DNA of 8,749 bases. Source: Nocardioides sp. Its GTDB lineage: Bacteria; Actinomycetota; Actinomycetes; Propionibacteriales; Nocardioidaceae. Below the pieces are notes generated by a model, which did not search any database, was not told where the DNA came from, and worked only from the letters and a program-made list of their open reading frames with translations. How positions within the stretch are numbered: the stretch's first letter is position 1; every line of letters begins with the position of its first letter. The stretch lies in assembly GCA_029264225.1 (NCBI GenBank), contig JARICB010000011.1, positions 1 through 8,749 of the forward strand, written 5' to 3'. The position numbers and the translations under genes were made by a program. This document shows, one piece after another, positions 8,388 to 8,749 of the stretch.

Positions 8388-8749
8388 CAGCGCACCCCTG
8401 CCTTGGCCGTGCGGGCACGCTCCACGACCGGCCCGATCGCCTCGACGACGGCATCCACATCTGCCTGGGTCGTGGTGTGGCCGAGCGAGAACCGCAGCGA
8501 GTGTCGTGCTTGGTCATCGTCGCGGCCCATGGCGAGCAGCACGTGTGAGGGCTGGGGTACGCCGGCACTGCACGCAGATCCGGTCGAGCACTCGATCCCG
8601 CGGGCGTCGAGCAGCATGAGCAGCGAGTCGCCCTCGCAGCCGGGGAAGCCGATATGGGCGTTGCCCGGCAGCCGCTGGTCGGGGTCGCCATGGAGGTGAG
8701 CGTCGGGCACGATCTCCACGATCCGCCGTACCAGGTCGTCGCGCAACCC
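8387..8749 (-). CDS. iscS: Cysteine desulfurase, C-terminal part (cut by window end)
   Basis: The last 120 residues of a PLP-dependent cysteine desulfurase, which takes sulfur from L-cysteine as an enzyme persulfide. The 5' part lies beyond base 8749. The diagnostic stretch is STGSACSAG (55-63 of the visible part), in which Cys60 is the persulfide-forming residue, followed by PSHVLLAMG (67-75) and the [11 protein letters not shown] motif (84-94), both standard in the IscS/NifS-type class. Immediately downstream, its TGA stop overlaps the mnmA start, so sulfur supply for tRNA thiolation is a probable role; iron-sulfur cluster work is also possible. The symbol follows usage for the mycobacterial homologue next to mnmA. 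The actinobacterial Suf operon enzyme SufS is a different protein. Confidence 0.93.
   Translation of the reverse strand, partial: GLRDDLVRRIVEIVPDAHLHGDPDQRLPGNAHIGFPGCEGDSLLMLLDARGIECSTGSACSAGVPQPSHVLLAMGRDDDQARHSLRFSLGHTTTQADVDAVVEAIGPVVERARTAKAGVR
8395..8399 (-). promoter_or_regulatory. Ribosome binding site for mnmA inside the desulfurase gene
   Basis: On the minus strand AGGGG lies seven bases before the mnmA ATG, within the last codons of the cysteine desulfurase. Together with the TGATG overlap it indicates that mnmA is translated from the same message with its own initiation site. Confidence 0.55.

Noticed and set aside
7680..8699. 339-residue plus-strand open frame opposite mnmA and the desulfurase
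   Set aside because: No family motif, antisense to two well-recognised genes, and a composition typical of a shadow frame.

Overview
This is high-GC chromosomal DNA from an actinobacterium. Codons mostly end in G or C, and the gene order resembles that of mycobacteria and Nocardioides-type genera, where cysteine desulfurase, mnmA, a short MetE-like methionine synthase and ligA lie in this order on one strand. The family-level guess (Nocardioidaceae or a relative) is inference from gene content and protein style, not a demonstrated identity. There is no tRNA, rRNA, CRISPR array, insertion sequence or phage gene in the window.

Layout from right to left on the minus strand: the C-terminal 120 residues of a cysteine desulfurase (cut by the window end), mnmA (tRNA U34 2-thiouridylase, overlapping the desulfurase stop by one base), a 342-residue MetE C-terminal-type methionine synthase, and ligA (NAD+-dependent DNA ligase, 705 residues). 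Two plus-strand gene pairs interrupt this series. One pair lies between mnmA and the methionine synthase: a DUF4956 integral membrane protein followed, with a 4-base overlap, by a VTC-domain protein of the polyphosphate polymerase type. The other lies between the methionine synthase and ligA: a 14-helix DHA2-type MFS exporter followed by a small alpha/beta hydrolase. Bases 1-62, beyond ligA, contain no recognisable gene.

How the genes fit together: the desulfurase provides persulfide sulfur and MnmA places it on wobble uridines, so these two form a functional and probably transcriptional unit. The methionine synthase acts in sulfur amino-acid and one-carbon metabolism. LigA is an essential replication and repair enzyme. 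The DUF4956/VTC pair is the least understood and most interesting part. It looks like a minimal bacterial counterpart of the eukaryotic VTC polyphosphate machine, with a cytosolic polymerase domain and a separate membrane protein as candidate translocation or anchoring partner. The MFS/hydrolase pair looks like an accessory export or detoxification unit. Both plus-strand pairs end in short convergent gaps (31 and 32 bases) with hairpin-forming sequence, and both start in divergent gaps of 151 and 121 bases that should hold the promoters.
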